Origin: Caballeronia sp031450805
Lineage (GTDB): Bacteria; Pseudomonadota; Gammaproteobacteria; Burkholderiales; Burkholderiaceae
DNA length: 64,000 nucleotides
NCBI RefSeq assembly: GCF_031450805.1
Contig: NZ_JARTVY010000001.1
Location: 1,364,001 to 1,428,000, forward strand
Reading direction: 5' to 3'
A model generated the notes under the pieces. That model was not told where the DNA came from. It saw only the letters and a list, made by a program, of their open reading frames with translations, and did not search any database. This document shows, one piece after another, positions 17,323 through 25,451 of this stretch. Every line of letters starts with the position of its first letter. Positions within the stretch are counted from its first letter, which is position 1. The position numbers and the translations under genes were made by a program.

Positions 17323-18374
17323 GCGTAACGCTTCGCGAGCTTCAGATAATCGTCGGCGAACTCGTCGCGCAATGAACGCGGCGCGAGAATCTCGACGCCC
17401 GCGCCGAGCGCGCGCAGCCACCATCGCAGCTTGAGACTGGGCGTGACCGTGCCGGTTACTTTCATGCGGCCATCGGGCAGCGTGTCGATATGCTGATCCT
17501 TCGACATCGGCGATTCGCGCAACTGATTGCCCGCGCTTCCTTCGAAGGCAAGTTCCAGCCGTACGGGCGGCTCGGGCAGGAAGTCGAATGCCTGTTGCGT
17601 CTCGATGTACTTGCGCAGCTTGAAGTCTTCGGGATAGGTGAACGGCTCGCCGGACTCCGTCACCGAACGAATGCGGTCCAGCCGATACAGCGCGCGCGCC
17701 GCTTCCGTTTCGCCCTGCTCGATGCGCGGTGCGCGGCCCGGGTCCTGCGCAACCATGTACATGACGCCCGCCGACTCGACGAGCGCGAGCGGCCAAAGAC
17801 GCCTCGTCTTCTGATCGGCGCTTCCTTCGCCCTTGTAGGCAGGGCGATACTGCACGAGCAGTTCGCGTTCGAAGAACGTCGCGGTGGCGACCGTGTTGAA
17901 GATGTCCGGACGCAGCTTCGGGCGGATCAGCGTGAAAGCGCCATCGACGGAATCGATCTTGTCCGCCCACGCGCGATAGATCCGGCTATCCGCTTTCTCC
18001 TGCGACAGCCGCGCTTGGGCAGCCTGGAACAGCGGGTCGATGTCTTTGGTCACGGCGTTCGGCAGCTTGTTGCCGGCGAAGCGCTGAAGGATGTGGAACG
18101 CGACGGCCTCCGACGCGCTCATCAACCCGACGCCTTCCTGCAGCCCGTGCAGCCACGGCTTGCGCTGCCACAGCAGTTCGCGGCCGTTGATCGTCGAGAT
18201 GACGCGCGACTCTGCTTCCAGTGCGGTGAGATGGCGCTGCACCTTCTTCGTGTATCCGACGCGATGCCCGCGCTCCTCGAGCCGCCGGCGCACTTCGGGC
18301 GTCGACAGCCACGCGACGGCGTCACGTTCCGTCGGCAGCACGCGGAGAATGGCTTCGTCGAGGCTGGAGGTCAT
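17319..18374 (-). CDS. WYL-domain transcriptional regulator
   Basis: A 351-residue regulator with a winged-helix N-terminal region (STPEVRRRLEERGHRVGYTKKVQRHLTALE), a WYL ligand-binding domain in the middle (LLVQYRP through LWPLALVESAGVMYMVAQ) and a C-terminal WCX-like part (RWWLRALGAGVEIL). Such proteins sense nucleic-acid or nucleotide ligands and are frequent near DNA-damage and phage-defence genes. The start is the ATG at 18374, about 28 bases downstream of a TATAAT box. It is the first gene of a two-gene operon with the Sir2 gene (ATGA overlap) and may be autoregulated. Confidence 0.85.
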   Translation of the reverse strand: MTSSLDEAILRVLPTERDAVAWLSTPEVRRRLEERGHRVGYTKKVQRHLTALEAESRVISTINGRELLWQRKPWLHGLQEGVGLMSASEAVAFHILQRFAGNKLPNAVTKDIDPLFQAAQARLSQEKADSRIYRAWADKIDSVDGAFTLIRPKLRPDIFNTVATATFFERELLVQYRPAYKGEGSADQKTRRLWPLALVESAGVMYMVAQDPGRAPRIEQGETEAARALYRLDRIRSVTESGEPFTYPEDFKLRKYIETQQAFDFLPEPPVRLELAFEGSAGNQLRESPMSKDQHIDTLPDGRMKVTGTVTPSLKLRWWLRALGAGVEILAPRSLRDEFADDYLKLAKRYA

Positions 18375-18402
18375 GATGATCGAGCGGGAAAGTTATGGCT
18401 CG

Positions 18403-18408
18403 ATTATA
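18403..18408 (-). promoter_or_regulatory. Candidate -10 box for the WYL-sir2 operon
   Basis: TATAAT on the minus strand in the context CTATAATCG, ending 28 bases before the regulator's ATG. The -35 is weak. Confidence 0.45.
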
Positions 18409-18500
18409 GGGAGGATCGGGACAGAGAGTGTCCCGAAGCGGCGGCGGGAAATTAATGCGGAGGACTATGCGAATGCGGCAGGAAAGCGGCGCACCAAAAG

Positions 18501-18532
18501 AAAAAGGGCTGCGCGATTGCGCAGCCCTTTTT
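18501..18532. terminator. Terminator downstream of tRNA-Lys
   Basis: A perfect 14-bp inverted repeat (18501-18514 and 18519-18532) with loop GATT and A/T tails works on both strands. On the minus strand it lies 8 bases past the tRNA-Lys 3' end. Confidence 0.88.
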
Positions 18533-18539
18533 GATTCTT

Positions 18540-18615
18540 TGGTAGGCCGTACTGGATTCGAACCAGTGACCAACGGATTAAAAGTCCGCTGCTCTACCAG
18601 CTGAGCTAACGACCC
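18540..18615 (-). tRNA. tRNA-Lys (anticodon TTT)
   Basis: A 76-base cloverleaf on the minus strand, with encoded CCA at the 3' end. The anticodon loop CTTTTAA gives anticodon TTT. The T loop is TTCGAAT flanked by ACTGG and CCAGT, and the D arm is GCTC/GAGC. The acceptor stem GGGTCGT pairs with ACGGCCT, with G-U wobbles at 1-72 and 4-69. A near-consensus promoter lies 12 bases upstream and a terminator directly downstream, so it is transcribed on its own. Confidence 0.97.
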
Positions 18616-18627
18616 GAAAGAGGCGAA

Positions 18628-18657
18628 ATTATAATCGGCGATTTCCGATGCTGTCAA
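18628..18657 (-). promoter_or_regulatory. Sigma-70 promoter of tRNA-Lys
   Basis: On the minus strand TTGACA (18657-18652), an 18-base spacer and TATAAT (18633-18628) are both exact consensus hexamers. The expected start site falls about 6 bases before the mature tRNA 5' end. Confidence 0.88.
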
Positions 18658-18680
18658 CCGATCTTGCCTATTATCGATAA

Positions 18681-18713
18681 GAGAAACGCCCGAGGCATGC
18701 ACGCCTGCGGGCG
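18681..18713 (-). terminator. Terminator of the tol-pal-cpoB operon
   Basis: Hairpin 34-61 bases after the cpoB stop. On the minus strand a stem of CGCCCG plus AGGC pairs with GCCT plus CGGGCG, with one bulged C and a 6-base loop, followed by TTTCTCTT. It separates the operon from the tRNA-Lys promoter. Confidence 0.65.
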
Positions 18714-18747
18714 CCCTCATCGAGAGGCGCGAGAGCCGAAGCTCCGC

Positions 18748-19497
18748 TTACTTCACTTGCGACATCTTGGTTTGCGCGGACTGCGCGACTTCGGTGCCCG
18801 AATACTGCGAGATGATCTGTTGAAGCGTCTGCTTTGCAGCCGCTTTCTGACCCTGCTCGATCTGGTTATTCGCGATTGCAAGCAACGCTTCGGGTGCTCG
18901 CGGATGCGTCGGATACGTCTTCACCAGGTTCTGCCAGATCGCGGTCGATCCCTTGTAGTCGCGCTGCGCATACAACGCATTGCCGAGCCAGTACTGCGCG
19001 GTCGGCTGATACGGGCTCTGCGGATACTTCGTCACGAACGCCTTGAACGACGCCGCGGCGCTCTTGTAGTCACCGTTACGGAACTGAGTCGACGCGGCGT
19101 TGAACGCTTCCGTCTCGCCGGGCTCGACCGAACCGGTCACGCCGTCGATCGTCTGCTGCTGCGGCTCGAACTTCTTCATGCGCGTGTCGAGATCGGCGTA
19201 ATAGTCCTTCTGCTGCTTTTGCAGCGTCGCGACCTGATTCGCCAGATTCTCGTTCTGGCCGCGAAGCGTGGCGACCTGCTGATTCAACTGGTCGATACGG
19301 TTGGACTGATCGAGGATCGTGCGCTGCGCAGCCGACAACTGATTGGCGAGGCCATCGGTCTTCGTGCGCAGATCGAGCACGGCCTTGCGCGCTTCGTTGT
19401 CGTCGAAGACGCCGGCGTGCGCGGGCACGCCCGACATCACCGAACCGACGACGCACGCGGCTGCGGCGACCCGCAGCAAGGGAAAGCGATACAACAT
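18748..19497 (-). CDS. cpoB: Tol-Pal associated periplasmic protein CpoB (YbgF)
   Basis: Periplasmic protein that couples peptidoglycan synthesis (PBP1B) with Tol-driven outer-membrane constriction at division. The 249 residues include a signal peptide (ending PAHAG), an N-terminal coiled coil rich in Q, N and L (about residues 35-95) that trimerises in E. coli, and three or so TPR repeats at the C-terminus (FRNGDYKSAAASFKAFVTKYP and following). The start is the ATG at 19497, preceded by a GGTGAG site; a GTG at 19509 is the alternative. It is the last gene of the tol operon. Confidence 0.92.
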   Translation of the reverse strand: MLYRFPLLRVAAAACVVGSVMSGVPAHAGVFDDNEARKAVLDLRTKTDGLANQLSAAQRTILDQSNRIDQLNQQVATLRGQNENLANQVATLQKQQKDYYADLDTRMKKFEPQQQTIDGVTGSVEPGETEAFNAASTQFRNGDYKSAAASFKAFVTKYPQSPYQPTAQYWLGNALYAQRDYKGSTAIWQNLVKTYPTHPRAPEALLAIANNQIEQGQKAAAKQTLQQIISQYSGTEVAQSAQTKMSQVK

Positions 19498-19542
19498 AGG
19501 GCGACTCACCCGTGACTGGTTACGTTACTGAAAGTACTGCGA

Positions 19543-20049
19543 TTACTGCTGGTACACGAGATCCGCGCGGCGGTTCTGCGCGTACGACGACTCGTCGTGG
19601 CCCGTCGCCATCGGCTTTTCCTTGCCGAGGCTCACGGCTTCCATCTGCGAATCGGCCACGCCCATCAGCGACATTGCACGACGCACGGCTTCCGCACGCT
19701 TCTGGCCCAGCGCGAGGTTGTACTCGCTCGTGCCGCGTTCGTCGGTGTTGCCCTGAATCAGGACGTGACGCTCCGGATGGCTTTTCAGGTACGACGAGTG
19801 TTGCTGCAGCAGCGGCTGATAGTCGTCCTTCACGGCGTAGCTGTCGAAGTCGAAATAGATGCTGCGCTTGGCGAGCGGGCTGTTCGGATCGTTCAGCGGG
19901 TCGACATTGACCGTCTGGACGTCACGCGGATTTGGCTGCGCCGTGCCCGCACCCTTGTTTGCGCCTTCATCGAGCTTCACCCCCGAGTGACACGCCGCCA
20001 ATGCGCCGACCATCGCAACTGCCAGGCCGATACGAAGTTTCGACATCAT
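19543..20049 (-). CDS. pal: Peptidoglycan-associated lipoprotein Pal
   Basis: Outer-membrane lipoprotein that binds peptidoglycan and TolB. The 168 residues show a short signal peptide with lipobox LAAC (lipidated C20), a linker with prolines and asparagines, and a C-terminal OmpA-like domain with FDFDSYAV and NTDERGTSEYNLALGQKRA, the diaminopimelate-binding motif. The start is one of two adjacent ATGs (20049 or 20046) after GAGAGG. The frame extends to 20208 but the lipobox fixes the start. Confidence 0.95.
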   Translation of the reverse strand: MMSKLRIGLAVAMVGALAACHSGVKLDEGANKGAGTAQPNPRDVQTVNVDPLNDPNSPLAKRSIYFDFDSYAVKDDYQPLLQQHSSYLKSHPERHVLIQGNTDERGTSEYNLALGQKRAEAVRRAMSLMGVADSQMEAVSLGKEKPMATGHDESSYAQNRRADLVYQQ

Positions 20050-20104
20050 GGTACCTCTCCTTGTGTTGTAGCTGAACGTTGTAGGTGAAACGTTGTTGCT
20101 GGAC

Positions 20105-21397
20105 TTATTGCATGAACGGACCCCAGGACGGCTCGCGCACCGCACCGCCCTGTACGGACAAGACTTGCCGCGTACGACCATCGGTCGACACGGCTGCCAA
20201 CACGCCACGTCCGTTCACTTGGGTGGCGTAGAGGATGTACTGACCATTCGCCGCGAAGCTCGGCGACTCGTCATGCGTCGTGTCGGTGAGGCCCGTCGCC
20301 GTGCCGGACGCGAGGTCCTGCAGATACAGCTTGAAGCCGCCGCCAGTGCGCGAAATGTACGCGAGTTGCTTGCCGTCCGGGCTCACGCGCGGGCTCGTGT
20401 TGTAGCTCCCCGCAAACGTGACCCGCTGGGCCGCGCCGGCGCTTTCCCCCGCCGCCGGCATCTTGTAGACCTGCGGTTGGCCGCCGCGGTCGCTCGTGAA
20501 GTAGATGGAGCTGCCATCGGGCGAGTAGGCCGGCTCGGTATCGATGGAACTGCCTTGTGTGAGACGGCGCAGGCTCGAGCCGTCCGCGTTGACTTCGAAA
20601 ATCTGCGTATTGCCGGTGCGCGACAGCGCGACCGCGAGCTTGCGGCCGTCCGGCGACCACGCCGGCGCACTGTTGTTGCCCTTTTGATTCGATACGACCA
20701 CGCGACGTCCCGTCGGCAGATCGTGGATGTAGACCACCGGCTTCTTGCGCTCGAACGACACGTACGCCACCTTCGTGCCGTCAGGCGACCACGCCGGCGA
20801 GATGATCGGTTCCGGGCTGGAGAGGGCGATCTTCGCGTCCTGGCCGTCCGAGTCCGAAATCTGCAATTGATAACGTCCGCCCGTCTGGATGACGTACGAC
20901 AGACGCGTCGCAAACACGCCGCGGCCGCCGAGCAGCTTGGCGTAGATGTAATCCGCGATCTTGTGCGCGCTCATGCGCAGGCCGCTTTCGGCGCTGACGA
21001 GCGACAGCCCGCCGAGATTCTGCTGCTTGACCGTGTCGTAGAGACGGAAGCGCACTTCGTATTGTCCGTTCGACAGCCGCGTGACGCTGCCGGACACGAA
21101 CGCATCCGCGCCCTTGGCTTTCCACGCGCCGAGATCGACGGAATCGGTCTCCGAAACCGGCGTGCCGCCCGCGTCGATGTTCGTGAACTTGCCGCTTCTC
21201 TGCAGGTCCTGACGAATGATCGCGCTGACTTGCTGCGGCGAGTTCGCCTCGTTGGCGAAATTGGCCGTCGCGATCGGGAACTGGGTCGAACCGACGCCGG
21301 TGACGAGCACGTTCAACTGGGCGTGTGCGGCAGTGCCGGCTGCGATCAGGCAGGATGCGACCAGCGTTCTCAGGCCAAGCTTCGTCATCAAACTCAT
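20105..21397 (-). CDS. tolB: Tol-Pal periplasmic protein TolB
   Basis: Periplasmic protein of 430 residues that cycles between Pal and TolA during cell constriction. A signal peptide ends at AAHAQ; the N-terminal domain follows, then a six-bladed beta-propeller with repeats of the type PAWSPDGRKLAVA, PAYSPDGSSIYFTSDRGG and SPDGKQLAYIS. Length equals the E. coli protein. The start is the ATG at 21397. A 108-base gap with a strong hairpin separates it from tolA, so it may have a processed or partly independent mRNA. Confidence 0.96.
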   Translation of the reverse strand: MSLMTKLGLRTLVASCLIAAGTAAHAQLNVLVTGVGSTQFPIATANFANEANSPQQVSAIIRQDLQRSGKFTNIDAGGTPVSETDSVDLGAWKAKGADAFVSGSVTRLSNGQYEVRFRLYDTVKQQNLGGLSLVSAESGLRMSAHKIADYIYAKLLGGRGVFATRLSYVIQTGGRYQLQISDSDGQDAKIALSSPEPIISPAWSPDGTKVAYVSFERKKPVVYIHDLPTGRRVVVSNQKGNNSAPAWSPDGRKLAVALSRTGNTQIFEVNADGSSLRRLTQGSSIDTEPAYSPDGSSIYFTSDRGGQPQVYKMPAAGESAGAAQRVTFAGSYNTSPRVSPDGKQLAYISRTGGGFKLYLQDLASGTATGLTDTTHDESPSFAANGQYILYATQVNGRGVLAAVSTDGRTRQVLSVQGGAVREPSWGPFMQ

Positions 21398-21478
21398 GCT
21401 GTTTAGGTTCCGAAAAAAGCGTTTTCAAGTGTCTGGGGAATGCAGAAACAGACCCCCGGTTGCACGATTCGTTCCCAC

Positions 21479-21501
21479 GCGGCCACGAGCCTCGCGGCCG
21501 C
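21479..21501 (-). other. Hairpin after tolA
   Basis: A 23-base inverted repeat just after the tolA stop can form a GC-rich stem of about 10 bp with a 3-base loop. No T tract follows, so it is not a classic terminator. It may be an mRNA-stability or attenuation element between tolQRA and tolB. Confidence 0.4.
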
Positions 21502-21505
21502 CCGA

Positions 21506-22612
21506 TCAGCCTCCGGCCGGACGCAGCGTGATCGTGAAACGGTCGGGCGCCTTGCCGTCGATGTCGACCGGCATCGGGTCCGAACTCTGCACTGCACGCA
21601 GCGCCGCGTTGTCCCACTGCTCGTTGCCGCTCGAACGCGTGATCGATGCGGACAGCAAGGTGCCGGAAGGGGAGCAGCGCACGGCCACCACGGTCTCGAG
21701 GCCAGCCGTTTCTCCGCCCCAGCGGATGTTCGGCCGCACGCGCCGCTGCACCTTCTCCGCATAGCCCGGCGACGTGGCGTTGCCGCCCGCGCCTCGGCCG
21801 GTGCCGCTTTTCGCGAGCCCTTCGCCGCTCGTTCCCGTGCCGCCGCCCAACTGTCCCTGCAACTGCGCGAGGCGAGCCTTGCGTTCCTGATCGACCTTCG
21901 CCTTCGCTTCGGCATCGGCCTTTGCCTTCGCGGCGGCCTTCGCCTTTGCTTCGGCATCGGCTTTCGCCTTGGCCTGCGCGTCGGCTTTGGCTTTTGCTTC
22001 CTTTGCTTCCTTTTGTTCCTTCAACTGCTCGGCCTTCTGTGCTTCGGCCTGTTGCTCCTGGCGTTCCTTGTCTTGCTGCGCCTTCTGCTGTTGCTTTTGC
22101 AGATCGGCCTGACGCTGTTTCTCGATCTGCTTCTGCTTGTCCTGCATCGCCTTTTGCGCGGCCGCAGCGGCAGCGGCCTGAGCGGCCAGTTGCTGCTGAC
22201 GCTTCGCCTCGGCTTCCTCGCGCGCCTCTTGCTGACGGCGCTGCTCGGCGAGTTGCGCCTCACGCGCGGCGGCTTCCTGCTGCTTGCGCTTCTTTTCCTG
22301 CAACGCGATGTCCGCTTCCTCGTCCTTCGCGGGCGGTGGCGCGGGCTGCACCTTGACCGGCGCAGGCGGCGGGGGAGCGGGACGCGGCGTCGGCGCGGCC
22401 ATGTCCGGGATATCGGTCCAGATTTCCGCTTCTGCACCCGCCGGTGTGTTGTTCTGCCAGTTGATGCCGTGATAAAGCAGCCAGCCGAGCAGCAGATGCA
22501 TCACCGCGGCGAGCGCGAACGCCTTGCCCGTGCCGCGCTCGCGCGGCGGGCGAACGGGCCTCGCGGAACGGGGACGCGCCGGTTGAGGCTGACTGGTGCG
22601 ACGATCGATCAT
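21506..22612 (-). CDS. tolA: Tol-Pal protein TolA
   Basis: Inner-membrane-anchored protein that spans the periplasm and uses TolQR proton motive force to pull on Pal and TolB. The 368 residues comprise a basic proline-rich cytoplasmic N-terminus, one membrane helix (about 31-49), a proline-rich linker, a long charged helix made of A, K, E, Q and D repeats (about 110-255) and a globular TonB_C-like C-terminus (YAEKVQRRVRPNIRW through FTITLRP). Its start overlaps tolR by four bases. The cytoplasmic N-terminal segment is longer than in E. coli. Confidence 0.94.
   Translation of the reverse strand: MIDRRTSQPQPARPRSARPVRPPRERGTGKAFALAAVMHLLLGWLLYHGINWQNNTPAGAEAEIWTDIPDMAAPTPRPAPPPPAPVKVQPAPPPAKDEEADIALQEKKRKQQEAAAREAQLAEQRRQQEAREEAEAKRQQQLAAQAAAAAAAQKAMQDKQKQIEKQRQADLQKQQQKAQQDKERQEQQAEAQKAEQLKEQKEAKEAKAKADAQAKAKADAEAKAKAAAKAKADAEAKAKVDQERKARLAQLQGQLGGGTGTSGEGLAKSGTGRGAGGNATSPGYAEKVQRRVRPNIRWGGETAGLETVVAVRCSPSGTLLSASITRSSGNEQWDNAALRAVQSSDPMPVDIDGKAPDRFTITLRPAGG
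21880..22010 (-). repeat. Lys/Ala repeat tract inside tolA
   Basis: A degenerate run of GCC/AAG/GCG codons encodes AKADAEAKAK-like units that make the periplasmic helix of TolA. It is a coding low-complexity tract where unit number may vary between strains. Confidence 0.6.
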
Positions 22613-23052
22613 TGCGATTTGACGAGCAATCCGACGCGCTTCACGCCGCGCGCCTTCATATCGGACATGACGTTCATGACGGCCTCGTATCTGACCGTCT
22701 TATCGGCCGCGATCACGACGGGCTGATCCGGATGCAGCTCCTGCCGGTTGAGCACGAAGCTGTTCAGATCGGCCATCGTCATCTTCTGCTCTTGCGTCGC
22801 GCCGCCTTCTTCCTTGTAGCGCACGTTCATGCTGCCGTCGGCCTTGATGTTGATGACGAGCGGCGGCTGCTGTTCTTGCGGCTGCGCGTTGCCGACCGTC
22901 GGCAGATTGATGATCGACGGCGACACGAGCGGCGCGGTCACCATGAAGATGACGAGCAGCACGAGCATCACGTCGATGTACGGCACGACGTTGATGTCGG
23001 CCATCGCGCGACGTGAGCCGCCGCGCATGCTGGAACGAATCGGGCCTGCCAT
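22609..23052 (-). CDS. tolR: Tol-Pal protein TolR
   Basis: Inner-membrane component of the TolQR proton channel, ExbD family, 147 residues. After a short cytoplasmic segment a single membrane helix begins with ADINVVPYIDVMLVLLVIFMV (residues about 17-40), which contains the proton-relaying aspartate. The periplasmic domain contains VIAADKTVRYE. The gene starts 12 bases after tolQ and overlaps tolA by ATGA. Confidence 0.96.
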   Translation of the reverse strand: MAGPIRSSMRGGSRRAMADINVVPYIDVMLVLLVIFMVTAPLVSPSIINLPTVGNAQPQEQQPPLVINIKADGSMNVRYKEEGGATQEQKMTMADLNSFVLNRQELHPDQPVVIAADKTVRYEAVMNVMSDMKARGVKRVGLLVKSQ

Positions 23053-23064
23053 CGCGGACTCCTG

Positions 23065-23742
23065 TTAGTGCGCCTGGCGCTGCAAGATGTTCGAGAACTC
23101 TTCGATGAAGGTCTCGAAGCGGATCGCCAGGCGATCGATGTCATGCGAATAGCGGTTGTACGCGACGACCGCCGGAATTGCGGCGAAGAGGCCGATCGCG
23201 GTGGCGACGAGCGCCTCAGCGATGCCCGGCGCGACGTTCGCGAGCGTCGCCTGCTGCACGTTGGCGAGACCGCGGAACGAATTCATGATGCCCCACACCG
23301 TGCCGAACAGACCGATATACGGGCTGACCGAGCCGACCGACGCGAGAAACGCGAGATTGGCTTCGAGCACGTCCATTTCGCGCTGAAACGCGGCGCGCAT
23401 CGCGCGGCGCGAACCGTCGAGGATCGCGCCCGGATCGGTGATGCGGCGCTCTTTGCCCTTCAGGAATTCGCGCATGCCGGATTCGAAGATACGCTCCAGC
23501 GCACCGATGGTGTGGCGATTGTTCGCCGCGCTCTGATACAGCGCCTGCAGATCCCCGCCCGACCAGAAATCGCGTTCGAAACGCTCGGTTTGCGCGCGCG
23601 CACGGCGAATGGCGAACCACTTGCGGAAGATGAAGGTCCACGAAAGAAGCGATAAAAGCAGCAACAACGCCATCACGGCCTGAGCGAGGACGCTCGCGTG
23701 GACGACGAGTGAAACGATCGACAAGTCTTGTGTATTGTTCAT
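23065..23742 (-). CDS. tolQ: Tol-Pal protein TolQ
   Basis: Inner-membrane stator subunit of the TolQRA motor, ExbB/MotA family, 225 residues with three membrane helices (about 15-40, 130-155 and 165-195). The conserved loop SPYIGLFGTVWGIMNSF and the helix GIAEALVATAIGLFAAIPAVVAYN are clear. It follows ybgC after a gap of 124 bases and is translated with tolR. Confidence 0.96.
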   Translation of the reverse strand: MNNTQDLSIVSLVVHASVLAQAVMALLLLLSLLSWTFIFRKWFAIRRARAQTERFERDFWSGGDLQALYQSAANNRHTIGALERIFESGMREFLKGKERRITDPGAILDGSRRAMRAAFQREMDVLEANLAFLASVGSVSPYIGLFGTVWGIMNSFRGLANVQQATLANVAPGIAEALVATAIGLFAAIPAVVAYNRYSHDIDRLAIRFETFIEEFSNILQRQAH

Positions 23743-23866
23743 AGAGGTCTGCTGTTGCGTCCCGGAAAAGGCGCCGGGTCAGAAGCGCATCACGCTTTCG
23801 TAAATCAGGGGTGAGTAAAACGAAAGCCGCGTGGCGGCCGGCTCGTTTTCGATTGTCTTTACCTGG

Positions 23867-24340
23867 CTAAGCACGGCTCGATCCGCTTTCGGGCGGCAAG
23901 GGGTGTCCGGCGATCGCGATATTCGCATGCGAACCGCGTTTCAATCCGTCGAGCACCGGTTCGGGAATGCCGGCGGGCCGCATCGACGCGCGATTCACCG
24001 AAGCCACGCGGATATCACCGGTTGCGAGCAGAACGCCGTCGCGCCACGCTTCCTGATGAAAATCCACCGATGCACGCCCGAGCCGCTCGATGCGGCTGAC
24101 CACGCGAATCACATCGTCGAGCCGCGCGGGCGCCGAATAATCGACGGACGTCCGCTTCACGACGAACACGACGCCGTCGGAATCCGCGAGACGCTGCTGG
24201 TCGATGCCGCACGCGCGCAGCCATTCGGTGCGCGCACGCTCGAAGAACTTCAGGTAGTTCGCATAGAAAACGATGCCGCCGGCGTCGGTGTCCTCGTAAT
24301 ACACGCGAATCGGCCATTCGAAAATCAACGGATTGCTCAC
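23867..24340 (-). CDS. ybgC: Acyl-CoA thioesterase YbgC, tol-pal cluster
   Basis: Hot-dog-fold thioesterase of 157 residues, 4-hydroxybenzoyl-CoA thioesterase family, with the signature YYEDTDAGGIVFYANYLKFFERAR near the N-terminus carrying the catalytic aspartate. In E. coli it is membrane-associated and linked to phospholipid metabolism. The frame extends upstream to 24394, but the GTG at 24340 has AAAGGTGAG about ten bases before it. It is the first gene of the tol-pal operon. Confidence 0.92.
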   Translation of the reverse strand: MSNPLIFEWPIRVYYEDTDAGGIVFYANYLKFFERARTEWLRACGIDQQRLADSDGVVFVVKRTSVDYSAPARLDDVIRVVSRIERLGRASVDFHQEAWRDGVLLATGDIRVASVNRASMRPAGIPEPVLDGLKRGSHANIAIAGHPLPPESGSSRA

Positions 24341-24429
24341 AACGGATCGCTCACCTTTGCGCCATCCTGCTCGCGCCGGGGCCGACCGGCCCACTATGGC
24401 TTGCTTTTTGACAAATATTCATCGGCGGC

Positions 24430-24435
24430 ATTTTA
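24430..24435 (-). promoter_or_regulatory. Candidate -10 box for the ybgC-tol operon
   Basis: TAAAAT on the minus strand in the context GGTAAAATGC, about 90 bases upstream of the ybgC start. The same ten bases occur upstream of purB. The -35 is not clear. Confidence 0.35.
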
Positions 24436-24481
24436 CCGGAACCCGCTGCGCGCCCGCCAAATCCTCAGGCACTTTGCAGCG

Positions 24482-25228
24482 TCAGCCGCGGTGAATTTGC
24501 AACGGTCCGAACGTTTGCGCGACGGGCATCAGTTCGATCGCGTTGATATTCACGTGAGCGGGGCGCGTGGCGATCCAGTAAATGGAATCGGCGATATCTT
24601 CGGCTGTGAGCGGCTGCACGTCCTTATAGACGGCTGCTGCTTTTTCGTCGTTGCCCTTGAAGCGCACATTGGAGAACTCCGTGCCGCCGCAGAGGCCGGG
24701 CTCGATGTCGGTGACGCGCAGCGCGGTGCCCGCGAGGTCGGCGCGCAGATTCAGGCTGAACTGGCGCACGAACGCCTTGGTCGCGCCGTAGACGTTGCCG
24801 CCGGGGTAGGGGTATGTCGCCGCGACCGATCCGATGTTGAAGACGTGTCCGCGACTGCGTTCGACCATGCCCGGCAGGACGGCGTGCGTAACCGCGACGA
24901 GACCCGCGCAGTTCGTGTCGATCATGTTCTGCCAGTCTTCGAGGTTCGCGCGCTGCGCAGGTTCGAGACCGAGCGCGAGACCCGCGTTATTCACGAGTAC
25001 GTCGATCTGTGCGAACGCCTCCGGCAGCGAGGCCACCGCCTTCCTGACGGCATTGCCGTCGCGCACATCGAGTTCGATGGGCAGCAGGGCATCGCCGAGT
25101 TCCTGCGATAGCGCGACGAGCCGCTCTTTGCGCCGCGCCGCCGCGATCACGCGATGGCCGCCTTTGACGAAAGTGCGCGCGATAGCAGCGCCGAAGCCGG
25201 CGGATGCGCCGGTGACGAAGACGATCAT
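24482..25228 (-). CDS. ydfG: NADP-dependent 3-hydroxy acid dehydrogenase, SDR family (YdfG-like)
   Basis: Short-chain dehydrogenase of 248 residues, the length of E. coli YdfG, which oxidises L-allo-threonine, serine and 3-hydroxy acids and reduces malonic semialdehyde. The cofactor motif GASAGFGAAIA is at residues 7-17, NNAGLAL follows, and the catalytic YGATK lies near residue 150. The much longer frame continuing to 27550 is antisense to glyA and nrdR; the real start is the ATG at 25228. It lies 141 bases before ybgC on the same strand, probably as a separate transcript. The exact substrate is inferred. Confidence 0.85.
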   Translation of the reverse strand: MIVFVTGASAGFGAAIARTFVKGGHRVIAAARRKERLVALSQELGDALLPIELDVRDGNAVRKAVASLPEAFAQIDVLVNNAGLALGLEPAQRANLEDWQNMIDTNCAGLVAVTHAVLPGMVERSRGHVFNIGSVAATYPYPGGNVYGATKAFVRQFSLNLRADLAGTALRVTDIEPGLCGGTEFSNVRFKGNDEKAAAVYKDVQPLTAEDIADSIYWIATRPAHVNINAIELMPVAQTFGPLQIHRG

Positions 25229-25412
25229 GGTCGAACTCCGGTTCGATAGGAGCGATAGACGGAACCGGGCCGCGTGGGGACACGCGTCCGGCAACGGCGC
25301 AAAGGGTACTTCCATTGATGCGCCGCGGCAAGTAACTGCGGGTGCGAACGATCGTGCTCCGGACGGCAGCACGAGAGCTTGGAAGCCGCATGCCCATTGG
25401 CCGGGCGGCCGG

Positions 25413-25441
25413 TTGCCTAAAGCCCGGACGCCCATTAAACT
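25413..25441 (+). promoter_or_regulatory. Candidate promoter of the glyA transcript
   Basis: TTGCCT (25413-25418), a 17-base spacer and TAAACT (25436-25441), each 4/6 to consensus. The expected start lies just before the ZTP riboswitch, which supports the call. Confidence 0.5.
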
Positions 25442-25451
25442 ACAACGCTCA

